Assembly: GCF_001949145.1 (NCBI RefSeq)
Contig: NW_019091385.1
Location: 2,167,002 to 2,231,001 of the forward strand
Origin: Acanthaster planci
Taxonomy: Eukaryota; Echinodermata; Asteroidea; Valvatida; Acanthasteridae
Direction: 5' to 3'
Length of the DNA stretch: 64,000 nucleotides
Shown here: piece by piece, positions 13,089-23,300 of the stretch
Layout of the letters: every line of letters starts with the position of its first letter
Position numbering within the stretch: the first letter of the stretch is position 1
The notes under the pieces: model-generated
The model's input: the letters and a program-made list of their open reading frames with translations, nothing else
What the model was told of the DNA's origin: nothing
Databases searched by the model: none
Translations under genes and position numbers: made by a program

Positions 13089-16000
13089 AGCTGGAGGTAA
13101 AGTCGCCAACCCAAATGTCACGTAGTCGGCCGCAAACACGGACCATGCGGGGCCGGCAAATTAGGTAGGCGGGGCCCAACTGAAATAGGAGTGAAATCCT
13201 AACACGTGGTCCATTTTCCCATTTCTGATCATATCCGGAGACTTTTCCCAACTTGAAGGGTGAGGTGATTTCTGTCATATCCTGTCATTCTTACCGAGGA
13301 GGGAAAGGCCAATATGGTTCCAAAGAAAACACATAATGACATAGGCAAAGGGGGAACAGGAGACTATTTTAGGAGTGTGAAGGTCGTAGAGCTTTTCTAG
13401 CAGCAATTCAGTGTTACACGACACTAAATAACTAGAGTTCCTTAAAACTTCTTAGCCCTCGTTGAAATTGAGAACGAACGATGCTTTAGGACTGAAGCAA
13501 TTTACTTTTATTCTGGTAACTTTTTCCTTTCTCCCTGCCAGGCCTAAACCAATCTGCAGTGCTTTCTCATGTCCCCTTTATCACTGAATGGAGGGAACGG
13601 GCGGCTTAGAGAATTTACTTCAAGGGAAAAAATCAATGATTTTTCTGAGGTGCTAAGCCTTGGACTTACGAGTGCTCTTTAAGAGTTTTGAAAGCTTCAG
13701 GGTCTCCTTAGCAATTTTTTGTAGTTAAGTTAAATCTTTGAAAGATAAAAAGGAAGAATCTTTACCCCAACAAGTTCATGCAAGCAGCCAGAGCAAAAAT
13801 AATGAGGCATGTGCACGAAAGTGAAAGCCCCTTTTCGATTGTTTTTCCTGACTGTGTTGCTCCAAGTACTGCGTACACCAAAATTGCATACAAATTATTA
13901 TTACCTCAAAAGATTACAGTAGAATCCTGTAACGGGTATTCAGATCAGGCATGCATAACTATATACCGTAAGTTTGCAGAGGGAGTCGAGTTAAGGTTAA
14001 TTGTTGATAAGGGGAATACCACGTGGTGTTTTTGTTGGATGGAATTTCCTGCAGTGCCGATTGTCGCTGTCAGTCTTGTCATTCACTGCCATGGTCGTGT
14101 ATCCGACACAAATATTTGGTTAACCTATTCCATCTTCAATGTCTTCACAGTATTGATGAATGTCATCATCAGCATCATTTCCGCCGGCCAGCTAGCTCAA
14201 CGACGACTCCGGCTGTGGCCAGGCCCCTCGGCTGGCCGCCAAGCCTCCGGATCCTCATCGTAATGAACTAGCCGGGTCGCGGCGGAAGTGGTTGACATTC
14301 CACGGCTTTCTGGCGAGCCTTCGGTATGGGGCAGAGCCCAACTGTTTGGGGCACGGAATTAAGCAATGCTGGGGACTGGTCTTGGGGCGCTGCAGCGAGG
14401 TATGACGGGGACAGGCAAGCAGCACACGCTCCGCGAACATTGCTCAGTTCGGATAACGGCTCCACGTGGATAGTGTATGCATACTTATAATACTGCGCAA
14501 CGAAAAATTTAAAATTTGCACGGTGAATCAAATTTTACCTTCTTTCTCAAACGGACTTCCTCTCCCGTGAAAGAAAATACAACTTGGCTGAGAAAAAGCG
14601 GGTCAGTGGGCACCACCACTTACGTGGTACCATTCATAACCGAGTTATAATGAGAGTGATAGTACAAATTGTTCGACAGGCAACAAAACGGGCCCCACCG
14701 ACCAAAATCTTTTTCCGATTGTCCCGCCGTGTGAATGCATGCATAATGGTTTAAGGCCCGGGGCTAAACTGCGATCTGCTGCGGTTGAGGCCAGGCTCGG
14801 TAGTCGCGTGTTGAGAAAAAAAGAAAAAGCATGAGACTCCTCGTTCCTGTTTATCGCAAATTTATTTCTAAAAATGAACTTCGCTCGTGCACTTTTCAAC
14901 AGCCCCATGGCCCCCGGGGAAAATAATCGGTCAAATTATTTGCATTAGGTGATCAAGTGATACACCTTATCTTCGCAATGTGGAGACGATTCATAATCAT
15001 TCGTGGTAGCGATTAATCACTAATGCTTTATACATAGGACGGTACATCACTTACACACTGGCGTAATTTGCGAGCGTCATCTTATTCCTCTCGCAACAAT
15101 ATAGCATATTTATATACCTGCAAAGTACATGTAACAACCGATTTTTTTGCAGTCTACATGCGTTTGTGTCATAGAGAACATTGCAACTGAACTTTGCAGA
15201 TGATACTGTTGAAAAAAATGCACAGGCCTCAACGCGACGTGTTTCCACTGCACTCTTCGCGCCGACCGATTCTCCACTTCCACTCGCCAAAAGTGCAAAG
15301 TTGGACGTGTCATCTAAACAATCGCGTGAACTTTGACCACCCGTCTATGTCCCGTTAGCGGGGAAACATGCAGGCCCCCGTGCATGCACGGAGCAAAATG
15401 TCTGATCTAAAGATGGGACATCGTTCTTGGTTTATGCGGAGGGGTGTTGTAGAAGGACTGGACAGATTAGGTCACTCACTGCTCTCGAAACCCAGGAATG
15501 TTCCAATTCTGCGAACTCAACTTGTTATATCAGAATTTCCATATCTCCTCCTAGTATTATTAAGCAACTACTCTTGCTGCCCAAACTCCTCAGTGCACAG
15601 ACCTGGAGAGATGAGTGCACGCAGGGCAACCCGCAAACACGCTAAACGGAACCAACTGAGAGCGGTCTATCAAGCGCTGGCTTCACGGGGTACGTCGGGT
15701 TTAATTCACCGCGGTCTCCACTCACCCATCACAGTCTCAACAACAAGCAAGGATGGAAACAGTTGGAACAAATTATTTCGTAGCATTCTTGCTTTCCTTG
15801 TATTTTTTTCTTTAACACCCTCCTGAAAAATAAATAATATAATAAAATAGAACTCCAAATATTTTCTCATGTACGAAATACAGATAAATAGTTCCTTTCT
15901 TCAGAAGCAAAACACAAGTCAATCCTTTTTTAAAAGAAGTCAAAAATTTGTTAGGGATCTGCAACTGTGCTTCCTCACTACTGTGATTTTCGAATCACAG

Positions 16001-18836
16001 GCATGTTATACGTTCAGATTTACAGTGAGCACGCACAAGCTTCATTACGAACACGATAACCCGCATGCACAATGACCTTTGACACGTGACACAACATCGT
16101 GCAGAAAGTGCGAGATGTTCACCACTTGTCTCCCTTTCACGCGCCACAACCTTCCTTTGTCGTCTTCCGATATTTTACTAAAAAATAAGAAACCAAGGTC
16201 AGAAACAACTGGTTGAAACTAGACGTTGAGGTTGAACCCATAATGTGTCAGATTGTTGGGCTTCTCGTGGACATTTTGGTGAGCGATCTCTTGCAGTCTG
16301 TGGTAACATTCTATTCTAGCCAGTTCCTCAAGATCAGGGCCAGGAAATCCGTATCGTTGGACAGCATCAAACAGCGCTCAAATACATCCACAGATGGGTG
16401 CAAACTCGTTTTCCCGTTTACAAACCAATTGCTTCTCAAAAATCAACTAATTATTTCTACCTACGATGTTCTGTCTTTCAGAGTATGTGTTGCACAGACA
16501 GAAACGAACCATCTTGTATTCTTTTTGTTTATCATAAGGGGATACAATGCCACTGTTTGGAGACCCATGTTTGACCATCAGTCCTTTCTGCAACCGAAAA
16601 ATGGAACATTTCACCAGCTTCCGTACTGGGGTGGACATCTCAGACTCTGTCTACCCGCCACAATGTGTGATCAGTCCACAAGTTATTATTCTTCTAATGA
16701 GTACAACAATATGTAACATTTCGGAACCTTTTATACAAACAGAAAAGGAAACTGGCAGAATGCAGTTAAGCATCATAACGATAACATGTTCGAAAGTTAA
16801 AACATATTCCGCCGAAAAAATAACAGCGTCACCTGTTAGTCCACGGTGTTAACTCTCTGTCTTGCGATACAGGAAAGTGTTAACATCCGCGAAGTGGATC
16901 CAGTCTTCCACAAATTAAAAATGTTACTGTTTTATACAGATTTATTTTTCCCCTTTGTTCTCATTATCATATAATTTGGTCGGTGCTACAGCACCGGTAT
17001 GATACATTACATTTCTTTAAAAAAATGAATACATGTAGCTGACTGCAACGAAAATTATCCAGGAACGTCGGAAAACTTGCAGTATGAATACAATACAGAG
17101 AAACGGCGATCATAATCGTAACAGAAAGAAAATTAACAATTTTGTAAAAGTATTACGAGACATTACTGCTTTATGTTTAAGTAGAGGAAATGAGGCAGTT
17201 AGGTTATGTTTGCAAAGTTTAAAAAAAAGGTTGGAAGGATTCGGGCCCACAAAAAAATGCCATGCCTCGATAAAATGTAATGACCAGACTCGTTTGATCG
17301 TGACAAGAAAAAAGTCGGAATCAAGAAAGGAATACGGACATTCCCTGCAACAATTACATTGCAGTCAAACGTTCCACCTGTAAGTACCTGCAGTGAGTTG
17401 CTCATTTTTAGGTATTGCTACTAAATGCCTAAAGAAAAACCAAATTCTTATCAAATTTAACAAAAAAGGGAAAAGTTTCACAGTTGGATGTTTGGCAGTT
17501 ACGCAGCCAGATTAGACAAGAGCCAGTTTAACTCAACGAGTTTTCAAATCACGGATGGATTGGTTTCCAAAATAAATACGTGCGTGATTAATGAGGTAAC
17601 CAACCAGCTAAACAGGAAACAGAAATCGTATCTGCAAACAGAACGATGAAAATGATGGAGAAAAGTGACTGAGGGTTCAGGTAGATGAGTATTATGTACC
17701 GGCACCCACCCTACCAAACTTGCTTCAATTAAGCCCCACATCCAACTGCCATCATTGTGTGTGTGAGTGTTCCCTGAATAAACACTGGGTATTTATTTCC
17801 CACTTTTGGCACTGTGGATATAGGTCAGCGAGCAAACAACCTGGTCCGCAAACAACGTTAGTTTTTACGCGCCCGTTTTCTTTTTTTCTCTCTTAAGTGT
17901 ACATGTATATGTACAACGGACTTCCTGTGTATTCTACAAGTCGACCATATTTTTCCCCTCTACACTCTTCTCTCGCTCCCTATGTGTTGACCTTGGGACT
18001 TTGCACCGGATTCGTTCTCGGAGGAATTGCCAGAGATTTTTGATTGATATACCTGGCAGTGTGAACCATGCTCGGGGCCCGTTCACGCGGGTAGACCCAG
18101 TTCTAGGGCCATAATCACTCCTCTAATCAACTCAAGATCGGGCACAGGGCAATCTGTAGTCACTCAAAATCGGGCCAAGGAGACTTCTGACGAACCTCAA
18201 AATTCAGAAGCGCTTTTCTCTCTATCTTCGCAAGTTCATAAACAAAGAATTACCCGCGGCACGATCGACAACCGAACCCCTACTGGGGTCTATCTTCTTG
18301 TCTTCCAAGCGAAATTTTGGCACAAAAAATCAAGTCTTGTAAAAAGGAGGCAGAAATGTGCGACACCAGCACAGTTTACATACAAGCAACCTTTGACCCT
18401 GGGATTCATAATGGGACACTACAGGCAGTATCGTCTGAACCTTGTACTGTGCCCAGGTTGGCGTGAATTTCAGCAGATGTCTGAATATGCCAACGACATA
18501 CATGTCTTTAGAATGAATAAGTCACACTCACGTTAGATTTTTATTTCTCTCCGAAACCGAGCCTCAAGGTCCAAGAACTGCGCAGAGAAAGCATGCTAAA
18601 TGATATACCACCAGGTTGAAGTCGAATATCTCTCTCTGCTGTTAAAACAAATCCGCATATATACTCTGCAGTGTGGGAAAAAACGCCGATAAAGAAACTG
18701 GGCAGAGTAACTTTAAAATTTGACGTGACTGCAACAACAGGAGACTGGAGGGAACCAAACAAGTTTCTAAGGGGACATCCCGCCGTGACAATCATGGCGG
18801 GTCGTCATGTAGGGTTGACCCCCGTGACCATGCGCA
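13089..18836. other. Gene-less stretch
   Basis: No gene supported. Frames of 152-167 codons (13778-14263, 15368-15826, 16213-16716, all plus) have no codon-position bias, no recognisable motif and unconvincing starts. TACATGTA occurs at 15126-15133, 17030-17037 and 17900-17907. Confidence 0.5.
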
Positions 18837-21455
18837 ATGTGTGCTCACAGCGCCATGTTTCCGGCCTCATGCACAAACACCGCAAGTGAACGGCAATATG
18901 CAGCAAAGATCGTGTCTCTCTATGGATCCTTCATTAATACGAAAAAAAGAGTGCAATCGAGAGTGTTTATCTCCCATGATTTATTGGTGACTTTCGAGGA
19001 AAAGGGGAAAGGGTCAGTCTGCTTGTGCCACAGAAGTACGTCCTGGAAGATTGCTGGTGGCAGATTTGAAATTATTCGGGGCCGGTTAAGAAAAAAGCAG
19101 ACGGTGATGTGGCAAACACTTGCTTTACCCAAGTTTTACGGCAACAGAAAAGGTAATAAGCGGGGGGAAATCCTTGACATGAAGAAAATGCGTTGTAAAT
19201 CTTTGGCTAACTACATATTTTTGGCTGAAAGGAATTTTCCATCAGCATCAGCATGGAAGGGACGTGTGAAAAATCTCCCGCAACAAAATACTTGCGCGTC
19301 GCTGGAGTTTTCCACCCGACTTCACGCTCGTTCTGAACGGCACAATAATTGCAGCCGTACCCGTTTGGGGGGGGGGAATTGTTCTCTCCCTCTTTCGGTA
19401 GGGCTGCGCTCAGTCAATTCTGACGGTCGGCGGAGCACGCTGAATTACACAGCCGGCCAGACTGACAAAGCTGTACTTGCAAAGCTCGGCTACCAGCACC
19501 AAACACCCCTATAGTTATGATAATGCTGTGGAAATTGTTCACGCATGCATGGTTTTGGGGAGGCTGTTAACTTATTGAACTTTTTCTGGTGATTCTCTTC
19601 CCCCATTTTTTTCTTTTCCTTTTTTTTTATTTGGCTCGTGCAAAGTGACAAGTGCTCGAACAGGATCATCACATCGTACGACGCTCCGCAAGTTTGGAAG
19701 AAAGATACGGGGGGGGGGGAAACGAGAGGAAATAACCCTTGAAAAGTTTCACAGGTTCTGGCCACTAATGACTCCTACTTATGGCCGAGTGCGAGCTTAA
19801 GTTGCCCGGAGGCTAGAGGACCTCTTTTCGACACACCACCGCGGGTGAACCCCCGTTTAGGAATTATTCAATAGAGTAGTATTGACTGGCACTCGATAAG
19901 GTTTTTACAGCTCCATTGAGAGCTTTTATATTGTCCTCGTGTGAAAAGCTGCCGGAAACCGTGTGTAGTAGTTGTGGACAGGGAGGTTGGCCGCCTGCTT
20001 TTTCGGGGGGGGGGACAGAATGGGTGATCCGATAGCGCGGTCCTAAAACACGAACGAGTTTCGTAAAGGCTTCGCATCTTTGCCGCTACTTAGATTCCCC
20101 CGACAAATCTAACCTGAATACTGTCCGCGAGTTAACGTTATTATACCACAACATGATTTTATACAACCAGTTTTCAGTTTCACAAACAATCCAAAATGAT
20201 GGCTAATACAACAAAACTTGATGCTTACAGAGTAGATTTGATAGACGTGTTGTGAAAACACGAAGGAAAATGCTCCGCTGTAGACCAAACAAACCGACCA
20301 CAATGACCTTTGACATCCAGAGTAATGTTTATATATAATATATATGTATGTATGTACGTATGTACACATATATAATATACATGTATATACATATATAAAT
20401 ATACACAGTACATTATTACGTATATAGACTTAAATACCAGTGGGACCCTTGCAGCTTTCCAGCTCAACATGTCGGGTTGAAAACATTTTCCTTGGAAAAG
20501 ATGAAATACGAGATATCGGAACGAGACGTTAAACAAACATCTGACCAACTCAGTGATTGCTGGGCCGGTTTGTGTTTCCCAACTCGGGAAAGCTGGAAAG
20601 CGCGGGAAAACGGCAAGGTCAATCTGTTTGTGTGTGTGTACTTGATTTCTAAGTTAAGGTTGTTTTGGGCCCGGTGTACTACTAGTCCACCTGCGTTTCA
20701 GCTGAATTCTAAATTGGAATTGGATCCCGTTCAGGCCTTTATAATCGGTTTGTCTTTGGGTCACAAGACGCCTTCAATTACTACAACCGTACATTTTTAT
20801 ACACAATATATTTAGCACACTATCTAGGTGTAGTGTTCATTGCACCATTTTTCCCATGAATAATAAAAATAATTCAATTTTACGCAGGTCCCCTACCGTG
20901 GGACGGTACATTTACACATGTGAGTGGGTTTTATCCCCTCTGCTATCACTGTGACTGCGTACAATTTCTCTACCCTGGGGTGTGAGAGACGCTGTGGACT
21001 CTCCCTCCCCCATGGTTTGTGCTACCGATTGGGTCTGATCCACACGAGATGTCTGCCTCTGGTAACCAGAATTCCTTGCACTGTGGATGCACTAAATCCC
21101 TGGCTTTCCGGTAGATGTCTCAGCGTTGGTGATGCCGACTCCAGCGTTCTCATGTTGCGTGGCAACGTCACCAGCGACGACGCTGGCTGCTGGCCGGCTG
21201 CTGGCCCTGCAACTTGAGAGTTGGCTCCGTAGCCACCGCACTGATATAATATCCTTGAGTTACGGAAACTCTGCCGTGGTGGCCACGTGGCGAGGCATGT
21301 CATTGACTCCGCGGGGCGCGCAGTAACCGCGGCCCGCCAGCCCGGAACGGGGCGTCCCGCTGGCCCCAACCGTTGTCGAATGTACTTCATGTTGGCCGGC
21401 AGGCTGGGAACTACCGAACCTGCACAAGACCACGAGGATGAGGACTGCGGCAATG
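18837..21455. other. Region downstream of Sprouty: no confident gene, G-runs, 3' flank
   Basis: This lies 3' of the minus-strand Sprouty locus. A 225-codon plus frame at 18837-19514 is the longest non-Sprouty frame in the window but has no codon bias or motif. Three runs of 10-11 G occur at 19367-19376, 19709-19719 and 20005-20014. The Sprouty-proximal 600 bp (about 20850-21455) is probably the 3' untranslated region. It becomes GC-rich near the stop codon, and I see no AATAAA on the minus strand there, so the mRNA end is not located. Confidence 0.4.
20329..20405. repeat. Compound (TA)/(TATG)/(ATAC) microsatellite
   Basis: An AT-rich compound simple repeat made of TATA, GTAT and ATAC words. 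It includes a TACATGTA palindrome near 20377-20385. Confidence 0.85.
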
Positions 21456-22133
21456 CTACACAAAACTGTAATCCTGATCCTCGCACTTGCAACCGTCCCT
21501 GGCAAAGCAGAGTTTGCGGGCCGATATGCACCCTCGCCCAGGCAAGTAGCACCGGAGACAGGGCAATACCAGCGGAATCATTCCCATAAGCGACCATCTC
21601 AGACGGCATTTTTTGTCCCCGCAAGAGCACGGCTTGTCACTCCACGAATAGTCATCGTGGTTGCTGTCCGCTAAGTGGTAAAATAATCCCTTGACGCAAC
21701 ACAGGCAAGTGCAATACTCCAAGGTGTTCTCAGCCGAGCACTCGTACCTGTCTCCGCAGAGCCAGGCGTGGGGCAACTCTGTTCTGGCTCGGCACTTGTC
21801 GCAGTAGCATCTCCCACAAAACGGGCAATAGAGAGGTTTCTTGCTGTCGTAAACTGGGGTCCCACCCTGGGCACTGGCGTCACTGCCCTCTTCGCTAGTC
21901 CTAATGACTTCCCGTTTGGCGAGTTTCAAGACTTTGGTCTTGCCACGGTCCGAGATGACAATGCAGGTTGACCGGTGGGCACGGTGGTGATGCCCCCCTG
22001 ACAAGACGACAGTGGGGCTCTCGTTGTTATTCCGTTTGTTGTAGAGCGTCTCGATGCCCGGAGCGTCCACGTACTCGTTCCTACGGGCCTACCGCTCCAG
22101 AGGGGCGCTTTGCAGGGCCAGGAGGTCGAGGGT
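21456..22133 (-). pseudogene. Sprouty copy 1: 5'-truncated, degenerate duplicate
   Basis: This copy carries the Sprouty cysteine-rich domain and its C-terminal end (GCKC motif then a stop codon at 21456-21458). It aligns without gaps to the upstream copy over 21519-22133 (offset 992), with 11 substitutions in 615 bp (about 1.8%). Homology ends abruptly at 22133/22134, so about the first 35 residues and the 5' exon junction are missing. Codon 46 (CAG in the intact copy) is TAG at 22089-22091. Of 11 substitutions only three are silent. The others change P36L, S108I, C141Y, C208R, S218P and W225R and make the stop, and the last three hit positions conserved across Sprouty proteins. This looks like relaxed selection (a pseudogene from partial tandem duplication). 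A misassembled second haplotype or poor sequence remains possible. It supplies the only C-terminal 20 residues seen in the window. Confidence 0.75.
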
Positions 22134-22508
22134 TCTTTCGGGCCACTATAGGCAATTACACTATTGTCAAGTTGTGATTCATTTTTTATCGAGGTGTCAC
22201 CCTAATAAACACCGCAAGATCAATATATTGGTAAAATATGCCTATTGGGGCGACACAAGCAAAATGTCGCCCTGACTATTGGTCCTTTCCAGCTCAACTG
22301 TGCAAACAAGTGTGTGTTTTTAAAATTTACCATTTCTACCCACCAAAGCAATGCAGGCTTGAATGACCTTTTGTACAAGATGATTTCAAGTGCACATTTT
22401 GTTTCAGCAATCTTCCTCTACCCTTACAACATTATACCAAAGCATGTGTTGTCATTACTATTCTTCTGTTCCTTTGAAAAGAATTGCCCTGATGAACAAT
22501 ATGCGGCC
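22134..22508. other. Spacer between the two Sprouty copies
   Basis: 375 bp with no match to the sequence upstream of the intact copy. It shows no convincing reading frame. A small stem-loop is present (GGGCGAC at 22248-22254 with GTCGCCC at 22266-22272). The left boundary is where copy 1 loses homology; the right boundary is the undetermined base. Whether this DNA is truly adjacent to copy 2 depends on the assembly. Confidence 0.6.
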
Positions 22509-22509
22509 N
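22509..22509. other. Undetermined base (assembly gap)
   Basis: The only N in the window. Homology to Sprouty copy 1 begins immediately to its right (from 22511), and unrelated spacer ending in GCGGCC lies to its left. This pattern is typical of two contigs butted together, so the true gap length and the order of the flanking pieces are uncertain. Confidence 0.95.
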
Positions 22510-22510
22510 A

Positions 22511-23218
22511 GGCCGATATGCACCCTCGCCCAGGCAAGTAGCACCAGAGACAGGGCAATACCAGTGAGATCATTCCCATAAGCGACCATCTCAGACAGCA
22601 TTTTTTGTCCCCGCAAGAGCACGGCTTGTCACTCCACGAATAGTCATCGTGGTTGCTGTCCGCTAAGTGGTAAAATAATCCCTTGACGCAACAGAGGCAA
22701 GTGCAATACTCCAAGGTGTTCTCAGCCGAGCACTCGTACCTGTCTCCGCAGAGCCAGGCGTGGGGCAACTCTGTTCTGGCTCGGCACTTGTCGCAGCAGC
22801 ATCTCCCGCAAAACGGGCAATAGAGAGGTTTCTTGCTGTCGTAAACTGGGGTCCCACCCTGGGCACTGGCGTCACTGCCCTCTTCGCTAGTCCTACTGAC
22901 TTCCCGTTTGGCGAGTTTCAAGACTTTGGTCTTGCCACGGTCCGAGATGACAATGCAGGTTGACCGGTGGGCACGGTGGTGATGCCCCCCTGACAAGACG
23001 ACAGTGGGGCTCTCGTTGTTATTCCGTTTGTTGTAGAGCGTCTCGATGCCCGGAGCGTCCACGTACTCGTTCCTACGGGCCTGCCGCTCCAGAGGGGCGC
23101 TTTGCAGGGCCGGGAGGTCGAGGGTCCGGATCTGTTGCTGCCCACTAGACTGCCGCAAAGACCTGGTCAATCCAGACCGGGGCTGCCGCGATATCACGCC
23201 ATTTCCATCCTGTGCCAT
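22511..23218 (-). CDS. spry: Sprouty homologue (receptor tyrosine kinase/ERK feedback inhibitor), 3' end cut by gap
   Basis: Sprouty proteins are membrane-associated cytoplasmic antagonists of FGF/EGF-type receptor signalling, acting on the Ras-Raf-ERK branch. I choose the ATG at 23216-23218 (MAQDGNG start; G at +4, T at -3). The frame stays open further upstream, but that part translates a polypyrimidine tract. Residues 33-52 match the family's N-terminal motif, with NEY and Tyr52 where SPRY2 has the NEYTEGP motif whose Tyr55 binds the Cbl TKB domain. Residues 80-130 are a variable linker rich in His, Ser and Lys. The cysteine-rich Sprouty domain starts at about residue 134: CPFCGRC, LPHAWLC (151-157), CTCLCCVKGLFYH, CSC, CCLRW (207-211), then MISLVLPCLWCYLP (216-229). 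The last 20 residues are missing at the gap; copy 1 suggests a full length near 256, somewhat shorter than vertebrate SPRY proteins (about 300). The single coding exon matches vertebrate SPRY structure. The FYHC cysteine typical of vertebrates is Leu here. Confidence 0.93.
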
Positions 23219-23300
23219 GGATGCAACATGCGGCAAGCCGGTGCTCCATAAACTCTGTACAACAAGCAAAAACAACACAGTGAAAGAACAAAAACAAAAG
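23219..23300 (-). other. Sprouty 5' leader and 3' splice site
   Basis: On the minus strand a long T-rich polypyrimidine tract (about 23261-23300, TTTTGTTTTTG and TTGTTTTTGC words) leads into GTACAG. Splicing after this AG would start the exon at 23254, 36 bp before the chosen ATG. The hydrophobic leader predicted by reading through this stretch (Phe, Leu, Val, Cys-rich) is therefore most likely intron translation, not a signal peptide. Vertebrate SPRY genes likewise have non-coding 5' exons spliced just before the coding exon. The upstream exon and promoter were not located. Confidence 0.7.

Noticed and set aside
16213-16420. Minus-strand frame containing FERCLMLSNDTDFLALIL
   Set aside because: Short (under 50 codons), closed by a stop, and no splice sites found; probably chance despite G/C-rich third positions.
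18837-19514. 225-codon plus frame as a gene
   Set aside because: No codon-position bias, no motif, no recognisable relatives; length alone is marginal. Kept only as a low-interest finding.
21022-21630. 202-codon minus frame overlapping Sprouty copy 1
   Set aside because: Out of frame with the Sprouty domain and extending into its GC-rich 3' flank; a shadow of the true frame.
22136-22152. Vector-like CACTATAGG resembling part of a phage T7 promoter next to a NotI-like half site at the gap
   Set aside because: Only nine bases match and the surrounding bases differ from cloning vectors; not enough to claim contamination.
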